Origin: Paenibacillus mendelii
Lineage (GTDB): Bacteria; Bacillota; Bacilli; Paenibacillales; Paenibacillaceae
Direction: 5' to 3'
Assembly (NCBI RefSeq): GCF_024498075.1
Contig: NZ_JANHOF010000002.1
Coordinates: forward strand, 726,431-790,430
Length of the DNA stretch: 64,000 bases
The notes under the pieces are model-generated. The model was not told the DNA's origin. It did no database searches and worked only from the letters and a program-made list of their open reading frames with translations. Positions 8,499 to 17,584 of this stretch are shown here, one piece after another (position 1 is the stretch's first letter; every line of letters starts with the position of its first letter). The position numbers and the translations under genes were made by a program.

Positions 8499-10377
8499 CG
8501 GTTTCCCTCCCCGTCATATGATCCGGCATCGTAATGGCGATGGTCGTTCCGACATCGACGACACTTTCGATCGTCATATCCGCGGCGACTCCGTAATATA
8601 CCTCGAGCATTTTCTTCACGTAGTTCAAGCCGATGCCGAGCCCCGACTTGCGACCGCCCTCGCCGTTCAGCAGCTCCCGGATTCTCTCCGGCGTCATGCC
8701 TTTGCCGTTGTCCGCTACTCTGATATAGATCCGTCCGGCTTCCGCCATGCCGAGCGTGACCCGGATATCTCCCTGTTCACTCAGCAGTCCGTGATAGAGT
8801 GCGTTCTCTACGAGCGGCTGCAGCACGAAACGCGGAATCGGGACGCCGCCCACCTCCGGTTCGAGATCCACGGCAATATTGAACCGGTGATCGTAGCGGA
8901 CGTTCTGAAGCTCGATATAATCGTTCAGAGCGTCAATCTCCTCTTGGACGGTAACGATCATGCTGCTCTTGGCCATATTGTAATGCAGGACGCGGGTGAA
9001 CACCTTCACCAGGTTCACGATTTCCGTCTGTCCGCCCGCCCTCGCAAGCCACTGGATCGTGTTGAGCGAGTTATGCAGGAAGTGGGGATTGATCTGCGAC
9101 ATGAGCTTCTCCACCTCCAGCTCTCCCCTCCGCTTCTCCTTCTGCTCGACTTCGAATATCAGCTCCACGATTTTATCCCTCATCGTTTGGAAGCTGGCGA
9201 ACAACATATCGAATTCCTGCAAATTCGTCCGCATCACGGAGCGCTCTTCCTGATTGTAGCTGAAGCGTTTGATCTCGCGATTGATGCCGCGCAGCGGCCT
9301 GTACACCATCCACCATATATAGATTGCGGCCAGCACCGTTACCAGCAGTGACAGCACCGCCACCCAGGCGAACTGAATTTGCCAGGCGTTCAATTCCTTC
9401 TCGTAGTCCGCCAGAAGCACGAGGAAATACATCGTCCATCCTTGGGCGCTTCTCGCCGCGAACTGCTTATAAGCTTGCAGCCGGGCATCCTTCTTCTCCG
9501 GAGTCACGAAACTCCCGACCGGAATCCGCTCGGTGATGTCGCTGAACATGACTTGGCCCGCGGCGTTGGTCAGCAGTTGCTTGCCATGCAGGCCGATCGG
9601 CGTGTTCGCGAACGTATGCAACTGATCCCCGAACCTCGCCTCCAGATAAATGTAGTAGCTTTCTCCGGCTCGATAATCGATTTTTCGGATCAACGAGACG
9701 ACGATTTCATCATGCTCCTTAAGCACCGATGGATGGGGACTGTTGAAGTCCAGCTGATTCGCGCGATAAAGCAGCGGAAACGGTTCGTTGTCGATGCTCC
9801 CGAAGCTAAACGCGGGCAGGAGCGGCGACGTCTCGAATTGCACCGCATTCTCGTAAGCCGGCAGATAAAGGAAGAGTCCGTTCACGCTGGGATTGGAATA
9901 AATGATATTGGTCAGCGATTTATCGATGCGCACGAACAGATCCGTCTTGCGGACGGGATCGGTATTGTTCAAGTATTCCAGCACGTCGTCGCCGAGCCCG
10001 CCGTTAACCACCAGCAACTGCGAGACGCTTCCCAGATTGGCATAAATATCCTCCAGCGATTTCATTTCGTTGTCGACGATAGACTGATAATTGACACTGA
10101 TTTTCTCCTGCTGGACTTTATCCAGCCAATAATACGACGTAAAACCGACCAGCACGATCGGGGTCACGCTGACGATAATCAGCAAAATAATCAAACGTCC
10201 CTTAAGTGTATCCGGCCACAAAGCGGTTCGCCAACGACCGTTGCTCCTCTGTGTAATGTCGATGCTGCCTCCTCGCTGCAATGGCGCCTTGCGGGTAAGC
10301 GAATTACGGGAGACGCTAATGCCCGCAGTCATCCCGTCGACTCTCCCCACAGGACGAAACCGCTTTCCTATTCCCAT
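8476..10377 (-). CDS. YesM-type sensor histidine kinase
   Basis: Membrane sensor with one helix at about residues 61-85, a 250-residue extracellular sensing region, a second helix at about 336-360, a HAMP-like linker, then a HisKA_7TM/YesM-type kinase. The phosphoacceptor is in QINPHFLHNSLN (His about 432). The ATPase domain has PRFVLQPLVENALYHG, VADNGKGM and GLGIGLNYVKKML. Two upstream in-frame ATGs exist; the ATG at 10377 is preferred because GGAGAAGG precedes it by 6 nt. It is paired with the overlapping yesN-type gene and probably detects sugar bound to, or released by, the adjacent lipoprotein system. Confidence 0.9.
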   Translation of the reverse strand: MGIGKRFRPVGRVDGMTAGISVSRNSLTRKAPLQRGGSIDITQRSNGRWRTALWPDTLKGRLIILLIIVSVTPIVLVGFTSYYWLDKVQQEKISVNYQSIVDNEMKSLEDIYANLGSVSQLLVVNGGLGDDVLEYLNNTDPVRKTDLFVRIDKSLTNIIYSNPSVNGLFLYLPAYENAVQFETSPLLPAFSFGSIDNEPFPLLYRANQLDFNSPHPSVLKEHDEIVVSLIRKIDYRAGESYYIYLEARFGDQLHTFANTPIGLHGKQLLTNAAGQVMFSDITERIPVGSFVTPEKKDARLQAYKQFAARSAQGWTMYFLVLLADYEKELNAWQIQFAWVAVLSLLVTVLAAIYIWWMVYRPLRGINREIKRFSYNQEERSVMRTNLQEFDMLFASFQTMRDKIVELIFEVEQKEKRRGELEVEKLMSQINPHFLHNSLNTIQWLARAGGQTEIVNLVKVFTRVLHYNMAKSSMIVTVQEEIDALNDYIELQNVRYDHRFNIAVDLEPEVGGVPIPRFVLQPLVENALYHGLLSEQGDIRVTLGMAEAGRIYIRVADNGKGMTPERIRELLNGEGGRKSGLGIGLNYVKKMLEVYYGVAADMTIESVVDVGTTIAITMPDHMTGRETDDKSYDR

Positions 10378-10570
10378 TATAGCCTTCTCCGGATCTATCG
10401 CCAATAAGGAACGATTCGGCGAACTTCGGCTGTTCTCTTGGCAAGACGGTCGGACGGATCAATCCTCTCCCCCGACTACAGCAAGAAATTCCTCCGTTCC
10501 GATAGCTTCTTGTTTGCCGTAAGGCGAACTCGAGATCGGATAGCCGCGGTCGCGGTAGACCGATATCAAA

Positions 10571-10604
10571 AACGGCGACGCAGTGATTCCCTATCGTCGC
10601 CGTT
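10571..10604 (-). terminator. Terminator after the solute-binding protein gene
   Basis: A 10-bp stem (10571-10580 with 10595-10604) with a 14-nt loop, 7 nt beyond the stop codon of the lipoprotein gene, followed on the minus strand by TTTGAT. The T-run is short, so it may attenuate rather than stop transcription into yesM. Confidence 0.55.
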
Positions 10605-10610
10605 CTTGTC

Positions 10611-12338
10611 CTATTGCGCTGCCGGTTGTTGATCGAGGAAAGCTTGCAGCTGCTTCTTCAATTCGTCCTTGATGGCTTGGATGTCCGCCTGCAGGCGGCC
10701 GTTTCCTTCCCACTTACTCTGCAGTAGCGCCAGGCCCGCCGCGGGATTCCCTACCATGCCTAACTTGTAAGCCAGCTCTTCGTTGAACATTTTCGCGAAG
10801 TCCGGATTGGCCATTTGGCTCTTTACCGGATCTTGGTTAAACGCGAATCCGGCGATGGCGGACTTGATATATGTGTTCTCGTCCGCCATGTATTTGTAGT
10901 AGTCGACCATTTGGTCCGGTATGCTGTCGGAGAGGCGGATGTATTTCGGGCTCCAGGTCAACAAGTAACCGTTGAAGCTGTAATTCTGGGCCAGATCGAC
11001 GCCCACCGGATATTTGAACTTGTCGTCACCGACCGGCTCCCAATGCTTGCCCTTGATGCCCAGCTCGAACAGGTCGTGATTGTCCTGGTTCTCGAAGAGC
11101 CAGTTGATGAAGCTCATGGCCCGATCCGCATTGCCCGAAGTCTTCGGAATGCAGAGGAAGTTCCAGATCCGGAAGTCGCTGATGTAGTAAGGGTTCGGCT
11201 GTACCTTATCGCGCGTCTTGTTCTGGTACAGATAGATGCCCAGCTCGGCGGAAGGCACGCCTGCTTTCAATTGCGCGTTGATGGAATCGAAGTTCGCCAT
11301 CGTCTCGATCATCGCGGCCGCTTTGCCCGCCGCGAACGTGCCTGTCGCGTCCTTGCGGACGATCGGCTCCTTCTCGATGTAGCCTTTATCGTGCCATTCG
11401 CGAATCGCTTCGAAGGTGGAGTAGTCCTTGCCGTTGAACGGCGCGGGGAAGCCCGCTACATTCGCCGCTTTGTCGCCGTTCACAGTCACGTCGACGACTT
11501 GCTTGTCTTTCACGATCGCGGAAGCGATGATGTTCGGGGCTAGGCTAATGTCCCAGATGCCGGCGTCCGGCTTGCTCGGCAGATCCTTATTACCGTCGAT
11601 CAGAGCGGACGCGCCGTAGTTGCCGTCGTTCCTGACGACGAGCGGAATGACGTTCTTGTCGTTCTGAAGCACATTGTCGAAATACTTGATCATGTCATCG
11701 TTGCTGGCGATCTCGCCCATACCGTACTTCGTCGCCAAATCTTTGCGGTAGAACATAACGGCAAGCTCTCCCAGATAATGGCCCAAGGGAACGCCGTACG
11801 TATGCAGCTTGCCATCCTTTCCGGTAAATTGGTTATTCTCCAGATAGCCTTGCCCGAAAGCGGATTTCAGACCCGGCCATTTATCGTTATTGAAGTAGTC
11901 ATCCAAGTTCGTGTAGTTATCCTGCGCGATGAACGTGTTCATGTTCATCCACGGCGCGTCGAAGGCGATATCCACTTGTTCGCCGGCGGCAAGCTTCAGC
12001 TTCAGCTTGTTGACGTAATCCGCCTGCGGCGTGAAAGTGAACTTCAGCTTCAGATTAAGCGTGTCCTTGGTCTCTTTCTCGAACTCCGCCACGACGTCGT
12101 CGAATTGGTTCGGCTTATCGCCCCATAGCATAATGTTCAACGTCGTTTGTTTGGGCGGTTCGGGTTTATCCGCGTTCGCGTCCCCGTTCGTTTCCTTGCC
12201 GGCGTTTGTCTCCGAGCCGACCGAGTTGTCTGCCGGTTTGTTCTGCGCGTCGTTGCCGTTGCTGCACGCCGCCAGCAGGGAGATCCACATGACAACGGCA
12301 AGCAGGACCGAAGCCGTCTTTACACTTTTGTTCTTCAT
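10611..12338 (-). CDS. Extracellular solute-binding lipoprotein of a carbohydrate ABC transporter
   Basis: Large substrate-binding lipoprotein of the LplA/YtcQ type (575 aa). The signal peptide MKNKSVKTASVLLAVV leads to a lipobox LLAAC, so the mature protein is lipid-anchored. A Gly/Asn/Asp-rich linker follows, then a two-lobed binding domain (TLNIMLWGDKPNQFDD, LKLAAGEQVDIAFDAPW, FLCIPKTSGNADRAMSFINW). The ATG at 12338 is preferred over 12371 because GGGAGG lies 9 nt upstream and the signal peptide starts there. It follows the two permease genes. No ATPase gene is nearby, as usual for this class, which share an MsmX-like ATPase. Confidence 0.92.
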   Translation of the reverse strand: MKNKSVKTASVLLAVVMWISLLAACSNGNDAQNKPADNSVGSETNAGKETNGDANADKPEPPKQTTLNIMLWGDKPNQFDDVVAEFEKETKDTLNLKLKFTFTPQADYVNKLKLKLAAGEQVDIAFDAPWMNMNTFIAQDNYTNLDDYFNNDKWPGLKSAFGQGYLENNQFTGKDGKLHTYGVPLGHYLGELAVMFYRKDLATKYGMGEIASNDDMIKYFDNVLQNDKNVIPLVVRNDGNYGASALIDGNKDLPSKPDAGIWDISLAPNIIASAIVKDKQVVDVTVNGDKAANVAGFPAPFNGKDYSTFEAIREWHDKGYIEKEPIVRKDATGTFAAGKAAAMIETMANFDSINAQLKAGVPSAELGIYLYQNKTRDKVQPNPYYISDFRIWNFLCIPKTSGNADRAMSFINWLFENQDNHDLFELGIKGKHWEPVGDDKFKYPVGVDLAQNYSFNGYLLTWSPKYIRLSDSIPDQMVDYYKYMADENTYIKSAIAGFAFNQDPVKSQMANPDFAKMFNEELAYKLGMVGNPAAGLALLQSKWEGNGRLQADIQAIKDELKKQLQAFLDQQPAAQ

Positions 12339-12389
12339 TTGCTTAAGCCTCCCGATGATTATATATGCCAATCGGTCCGTAAACCGAGT

Positions 12390-13271
12390 TTAGCCTTTAA
12401 TCGCGCCTACTTTCAATCCGCCTACAAAATATCGTTGCAGGAACGGGTAGAGGAAAATAATCGGCCCTACCGTCACCATCGCGGTCGCGAGCCGCACCGT
12501 GTAGGCCGGGGCGACCGCCGCCGTCGATTGGGAACCCTCAACCGCGATGTTCTGGGCCATGTCGACGTTGCGAATGATCTGCATGATGATATATTGCAAA
12601 GAGTACAGATCTGGATTATCGATATAGAGCATCGCCGGGGCCCAAGAGGACCAATACCCCAGTGCATAGAACAAGCCGATCGTCGCAAGCGCCGGCAGCG
12701 AAAGCGGCAGCACGATGGAGCGAAGCACTCGGGTCTCGCCCGCTCCTTCGAGCTTGGCGGATTCGAACAGCTCTTTCGGAATGTCGTTGAAGAAATTGCG
12801 CATAAGGAACAGGTTCCACGGCGAGAGGAGCGCCGGCAGAATATATACCCAGATCGAATTCTGAAGGTGAAGGTATTTGGTCGTCAGGATGTAGCTGGAA
12901 ACCATCCCGCCACTGAAGAGCATCGTAAAGTAGAAGAACATGGCGATATGCGGTCCGTAATACAACCTGCCCCCGGAGAGCGAGTAGGCCGCCATGCTCG
13001 TCACGATCAAGCTTAGAGCCGTGCCGACGACCGTAATGAAGATCGTGACAAGGTATGCCTTCGGAATCGTGGCGGTGGTGAGAATGGCCTTGTACGCCGC
13101 TCCGGAGAAGGCATTCGGGAACAAGCGGTAGCCGTCCCGCAGCAATGCCGATTCGTCCGTGACGGAACTGGCGATGACAAGCAGGAACGGGTACAGGCAG
13201 GCAAGCGCGAAGATCGCCGTGAACAGATAGAACAGGACGGTCATGGCGCGGTCGTAGCTCGAGTTTTTCAT
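12390..13271 (-). CDS. Carbohydrate ABC permease, LplC/YtcP type
   Basis: Inner-membrane permease with six predicted helices and the EAA loop (ELFESAKLEGAGETRVLRSIVLPLSLPALATIGLF). The C-terminus GGLKVGAIKG is typical of LplC-like permeases. 293 aa, normal length. It is 74 nt after the partner permease and 51 nt before the lipoprotein start, so the three form one importer operon. The likely cargo is an oligosaccharide, judged from the neighbouring GH130-like, SGNH and epimerase genes. Confidence 0.92.
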   Translation of the reverse strand: MKNSSYDRAMTVLFYLFTAIFALACLYPFLLVIASSVTDESALLRDGYRLFPNAFSGAAYKAILTTATIPKAYLVTIFITVVGTALSLIVTSMAAYSLSGGRLYYGPHIAMFFYFTMLFSGGMVSSYILTTKYLHLQNSIWVYILPALLSPWNLFLMRNFFNDIPKELFESAKLEGAGETRVLRSIVLPLSLPALATIGLFYALGYWSSWAPAMLYIDNPDLYSLQYIIMQIIRNVDMAQNIAVEGSQSTAAVAPAYTVRLATAMVTVGPIIFLYPFLQRYFVGGLKVGAIKG

Positions 13272-13345
13272 GTTGTCCCTCCTTGGCTAATAGGATGTGC
13301 TTTCGGGTTGACGCGCGTCCGGCGAACCGGTCACCCGCGAATGTA

Positions 13346-14278
13346 TTAGAACAACGCGGAGTCCTTATCGATCTTGCCCGCCAGCTTGTTCGCCGAGATT
13401 ACGAGCAGGAAACCGACGAGGGATTGGAACAAGGCGATCGCCTGCGTCATGCCGAACGAGCCGGTCGTTCGCAACGAGCGGAACACGTAGGTGTCGATCG
13501 TGTCCGTGCGGTTCGTCAGGAAGGAGTTGTCCCCGACAAGCGAGTAGATCATGTCGAGATTGCCGCCGAAGATATTGCCTAGGCTGAGCAGGAACAGCAT
13601 CGTGATCGTGCTTCGCAGCATGGGCAGCGTAATCCGGAATATGCTCTGGAACCGGGATGCGCCGTCGATGCGGGCCGCTTCGTACATTTCTTTGTCAATG
13701 CCGACGATCGCCGCCATGTAGACGATGGCGCCGAAGCCCGCCGTCTTCCACAGGTTGAACAACACGAGAATGAGAGGCCACCATTTGGCCTCCGTGTAGA
13801 ACTGAATCTCGTCCCACCCCATGTTCGCCAGCAACTGATTGATAATCCCGGTATCGGCGGTGAAGAATGCGACCGAGAACAAGCCGACGATCGGCCAGGA
13901 AATGAAGTTCGGAAGAATCATGACTGATTGTATGACGCGTACGCCCATGTTCTTGCCGAGCTCGGTCAACATGATCGCGAGCGTCAGGGCAAGCGTAGTC
14001 CCGGTGATAATGAACAGAACGTTGAAGAGCACCGTGTTCGTCGTGATGATGATCCAATCTTGTCCCTGGAAGAAAAACTTGAAGTTCTGCAGGCCGATCC
14101 ATTCGCTGCGCCAAATCCCCATGATCGGGTTGAAATCCTGGAAAGCGATAACGATGCCGATCATGGGCAAATAAGCGAATACGATGCTGAATAATATGGC
14201 GGGTACCGCCAACATGTACAGGTAGCGGTTGGTAATGAGGTCCCGTAACCCTCTATGCTTAATGGTTGCCGTTCTCAT
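13346..14278 (-). CDS. Carbohydrate ABC permease, LplB/YteP type
   Basis: Six-helix permease, 310 aa, with the LplB N-terminal pattern (YLYMLAVPAILFSIVFAYLP, then GIVIAFQDFNP) and an EAA loop (EMYEAARIDGASRFQSIFRITLPML). GGAGGATGCCCGC precedes the ATG. It is the first gene of the transporter set; 285 nt separate it from the upstream esterase gene, enough for its own promoter. No convincing -35/-10 pair was found there, which would suit activation by the AraC-type regulator. Confidence 0.92.
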   Translation of the reverse strand: MRTATIKHRGLRDLITNRYLYMLAVPAILFSIVFAYLPMIGIVIAFQDFNPIMGIWRSEWIGLQNFKFFFQGQDWIIITTNTVLFNVLFIITGTTLALTLAIMLTELGKNMGVRVIQSVMILPNFISWPIVGLFSVAFFTADTGIINQLLANMGWDEIQFYTEAKWWPLILVLFNLWKTAGFGAIVYMAAIVGIDKEMYEAARIDGASRFQSIFRITLPMLRSTITMLFLLSLGNIFGGNLDMIYSLVGDNSFLTNRTDTIDTYVFRSLRTTGSFGMTQAIALFQSLVGFLLVISANKLAGKIDKDSALF

Positions 14279-14563
14279 GCGGGCATCCTCCGTTTCGCTA
14301 GGCTTGCTTTTCGTATCTTGATTGTAAAGGAACCTCGCCTTCGACCGTTACAACGCGGTTTATCCGGAAGCGGCGACTTTCTTGCGGATCGCGGAAGTTG
14401 ATCTCAAAAAAACCGCCCGCTTCCGCGAAATTTTCGCTTTCCGAGCAAAAAAATCCCCATTTCGCCGATGGCCTTATCCGCTCGCAAAAGAGAGGCGACT
14501 TCTCGGAGAAATGAGGATACTGCGCGGCGGACGCTGCCCTTCTATCCTGCCGAGCGGGGCAGG

Positions 14564-15190
14564 CTAGACGCCCACCGCCTGCAACCATGCCTTGGCGATC
14601 AACGCGCTTCCGGCGGGAGACGGGTGAACGCCATCCGGCGCCCAATACTCTGGCCCCGTTCGCGTCGCCGCCGCGGCGAACAAACCGTCGAGCGGCACAT
14701 ACAGCGTCTTGAATGCGTTGGCCAGCTCTCTGACCGCCTGAATCTTGGGATCGAGGTCTTCGCGCCAGGCCTTCTGCGCCTCGTTGACCGGCAGCACGAA
14801 AGGTTCCACCAGAATAAGGTTGGCGGACGTGCGCTCCCGTACTTGCGTCAATATCCGACGGTAGGCGCTCGCGTATTCATCCACGCTCATCGGACTGTTG
14901 TTGTCGTAACGCCGCCAGGTGTCGTTGATACCGATATAGACGGACACCCAAGTCGGTGCGAGCGCCAGGCAGTCGGCTTCCCAACGACGTTCCAAGTCGA
15001 CGACGCGGTCGCCGCCGATACCGCGGTTCAAGAACTTCACTTCTTTCTCTGGGTACCGGTTGGTGAAGAGCGCAGCGATAATATTGGCGTAGCCCCAGCC
15101 GAAATCCGCCCCCGTCTCGCGGTTGCGCCCGGCGTCCGTGATGCTGTCGCCCTGAAACAGAACGACGGCGTTATTTTCGATTAGTGTCAT
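14564..15190 (-). CDS. SGNH/GDSL-family esterase
   Basis: Cytosolic SGNH hydrolase, no signal peptide, 208 aa. Block I GDSITDAGRN has the nucleophile Ser16; the Gly block is GIGGDRVVDL, the Asn block IGINDTW, and the catalytic Asp/His pair is in DGVHPS near the C-terminus. This family includes acetylesterases that remove acetyl groups from pectin, xylan and mannan oligosaccharides. In this locus it probably deacetylates the imported glycan; the actual ester is unknown. Confidence 0.85.
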   Translation of the reverse strand: MTLIENNAVVLFQGDSITDAGRNRETGADFGWGYANIIAALFTNRYPEKEVKFLNRGIGGDRVVDLERRWEADCLALAPTWVSVYIGINDTWRRYDNNSPMSVDEYASAYRRILTQVRERTSANLILVEPFVLPVNEAQKAWREDLDPKIQAVRELANAFKTLYVPLDGLFAAAATRTGPEYWAPDGVHPSPAGSALIAKAWLQAVGV

Positions 15191-15260
15191 CGAATGATTG
15201 CCTCCTTGTTCATCGTCATTATTCTTTCGTTGTCGGCGCTATGGCCGGGATAAGCCATGA

Positions 15261-17540
15261 CTATCGGGTTATGGTCAGGTAGAGAGGCTGGTCGGCATCG
15301 AGCGACAACGCGATCGCGCCATTGACGATCTCGATCTCGCGGTTACGCGCTCCGCGGGTATCGCCGATCCAGGCCCTGCCGCCCCGGATTAACGGGGCAA
15401 ACGTGATGTCGAACGTACGACGCTCGGTTTCGGGATTATACACGATAAAATGCAGATCCCGCTCATGGATGCCGCCAAGGTCCGTGATTTTATAGTTGTC
15501 GAGATTCAGCGTCAGAATATCGCGGTCGCTGCTTTTTCCGAACGCTTCCCACATGAGATAGGCCTGGTAAACTTGCCCGCAGCCGTAAATCTCTTGACCG
15601 ATCCACCCCGTCTTCTCGTCCTCCAAAACGCCGAGATTCTCGAACGGCACGTACATGAGGTTAGAGCTATGACGATTAGCGGGAAGACATTGCGGGAATA
15701 GGAACAGGTTGTTCTTTCGCGCGTGATTGAACACGCGGAGAAGGCCTTTGCTCGCATCGTGCGTATCCAGCGTCGAAGCGATCCGCGCCAGGCATTCGAT
15801 ATTCTCGAAGAAAGCCGGGTAAATGATCGGCGAGCAAGCCTGGAACATGGCGAACGTGTTATAGCTGCGATACTCCTCCTTCGTCTCGTCGTTGAACCAG
15901 TACATCATTCGCAGATTTTGCGCGACGAGGTAGTCGTAGATTTCGTTGTACTCTTCATCGCCCGTCAGCTTATAGAGCTCCGAGGCCGCTTGGATGCCGA
16001 GCCCGAACATGAACACCTCTTGGGAGAGCGAGTTGACCGGCATATGAAGCAGCGGTTTTAAGGCTCTTGCGGCTTCTTCCAGATAGAGCGGCTTGCTCTC
16101 GGCCTTGTACAGATTCACCATGAAGTACGCATAGATGCCCGCCACCATGTAGGCATCGCCGTTACCGTGCTTGCGCAGTGTCTTCATGTCGAAACTGAGC
16201 GGGTACAAATAGCTCACGCCGCGGCTCATCGGAATAAGCACCTCGTCGATCTCGGACTGCACGTAATCCAGCAGTAACTTGTCGCCTTTCATGTGCCCGA
16301 TCTGCCAGATCTGCTCCAAAATGTAGACGTATTGCCAGGTGCCCGTGATGCTCTGCCCGTACACTTCGTTGCCGGAAGACTTGCGCGCTTGATCGTCTTC
16401 CAGCTTGTGCTGGATATACGTGCGGGTAAACTTCAGAATCCGTTCCAACAGCCGGGAATACGGACGATTCGGCATCAAGGCGTCGACCACTGAGAGCGGG
16501 TAGCCAATGAAGACAGCGGAGTCGATGCATGGGCTCTTCGTAAAATCGATCGTCAGGTTCTTACTCTCGAACGCCTCCTGCCAGGCGGGCGAGTAACCGT
16601 TGACGTAATTCAGAATGAAATCGTCGTACGACTCGTTGAAATTCCAACATTGCGGGTCCATGAGATCCGTCGTGCACCGCTCCGCGAAATCCGTCCAATC
16701 GGTCGCTTTGTCCGGCCACCGCGCTTCCGCAGGCACGAGCTGCAGGCAGTTGTCCATGAGTTCGGTCAACGCGCGGCTCTCTGTCGGCGAAGACGCCCGA
16801 AGCTTCGCCTTAATGTAATACGTGAACGTCTGCTTGCCTTTGGGAAACACGTAGCCCGAGAACCCGTCCGCGTAAAGCCCGAGCTCGTAAGCCGGCGCCG
16901 GCTTGTAGCGCCTGCGGAATCCGCAGCGGTAATTTAGGAAGCGCGCCACGTTGTCCCGCGACATCCAGCTCATATCCGTCATGTCGAAGTACATCATGAG
17001 ATCGAAATGAGAATAGGCGTCGTAGTAGTACATCGCCGGACAATCGTTGCCGTGCGCCTCGTCGTTCCATTTGGTCGGATTATTGATGCTCGTCTTGAAC
17101 CAAACATGGTCTCCGCGATCGTAGGGAGGCAGGAGCCCCATATCCACCGTAAGTTCCGGTTCCACACCGTCGACCATCTGGAGCGCGATATCCTGCTCGC
17201 TGTCGACCTCGACTTTCACTTTCAGCCAGCCGTTGGTTTCGTCGAACGCGACGATCGCCGCCCAGGGATACGCGAATACTTCGTTCTTCTCATTGCGCGC
17301 GCTGCCCGTTCCGCTTAGTTTCCACGCTTCGTTCGGCCGCAGCTCGACGATCTCCGAAGGGAACAGGTTAAAGCTGCGACCTCTCACGAGCGGATTGCCC
17401 TCCGCCGAGACATTACGCCAAAAGCCGTCTGTGCCTTTGACTTGCAGCGTGTAGCCGAATCCGCCTTCCTCGTTCAGCCAGTCGAATAGCAATTGAAACT
17501 GCGCACCCGCGATGGTGATCTGTTCTTTCGTGTTGTACAT
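15261..17540 (-). CDS. Large protein of unrecognised family, possible alpha-toroid glycan-active enzyme
   Basis: 759 aa, no signal peptide and no membrane helix. I do not recognise the family. It has an N-terminal part of about 280 residues rich in beta-strand and aromatic residues, a central helix-rich part (about 290-620) with repeated aromatic helices resembling an (alpha/alpha) toroid, and a C-terminal beta-sandwich-like part of about 100 residues (DLHFIVYNPETERRTFDITF). The start is well supported by AAGGAGG. Its place between the esterase and epimerase genes of a glycan locus suggests a glycoside hydrolase or lyase, but no catalytic motif is assigned. It lies 70 nt upstream of the esterase gene. 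Confidence 0.7.
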   Translation of the reverse strand: MYNTKEQITIAGAQFQLLFDWLNEEGGFGYTLQVKGTDGFWRNVSAEGNPLVRGRSFNLFPSEIVELRPNEAWKLSGTGSARNEKNEVFAYPWAAIVAFDETNGWLKVKVEVDSEQDIALQMVDGVEPELTVDMGLLPPYDRGDHVWFKTSINNPTKWNDEAHGNDCPAMYYYDAYSHFDLMMYFDMTDMSWMSRDNVARFLNYRCGFRRRYKPAPAYELGLYADGFSGYVFPKGKQTFTYYIKAKLRASSPTESRALTELMDNCLQLVPAEARWPDKATDWTDFAERCTTDLMDPQCWNFNESYDDFILNYVNGYSPAWQEAFESKNLTIDFTKSPCIDSAVFIGYPLSVVDALMPNRPYSRLLERILKFTRTYIQHKLEDDQARKSSGNEVYGQSITGTWQYVYILEQIWQIGHMKGDKLLLDYVQSEIDEVLIPMSRGVSYLYPLSFDMKTLRKHGNGDAYMVAGIYAYFMVNLYKAESKPLYLEEAARALKPLLHMPVNSLSQEVFMFGLGIQAASELYKLTGDEEYNEIYDYLVAQNLRMMYWFNDETKEEYRSYNTFAMFQACSPIIYPAFFENIECLARIASTLDTHDASKGLLRVFNHARKNNLFLFPQCLPANRHSSNLMYVPFENLGVLEDEKTGWIGQEIYGCGQVYQAYLMWEAFGKSSDRDILTLNLDNYKITDLGGIHERDLHFIVYNPETERRTFDITFAPLIRGGRAWIGDTRGARNREIEIVNGAIALSLDADQPLYLTITR

Positions 17541-17584
17541 TCCGTTTCTTCCTCCTTAGGTCGATGAAGTATGATTGCGTTCTT

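Noticed and set aside
9379-10407. Long plus-strand open frame opposite the yesM-type gene
   Set aside because: Same reason: antisense shadow of a clear histidine kinase gene.
14279-14563. Promoter for the permease genes
   Set aside because: A TACAAT is present near 14320, but no -35 at a proper distance; an AraC-activated promoter remains possible but is not shown.
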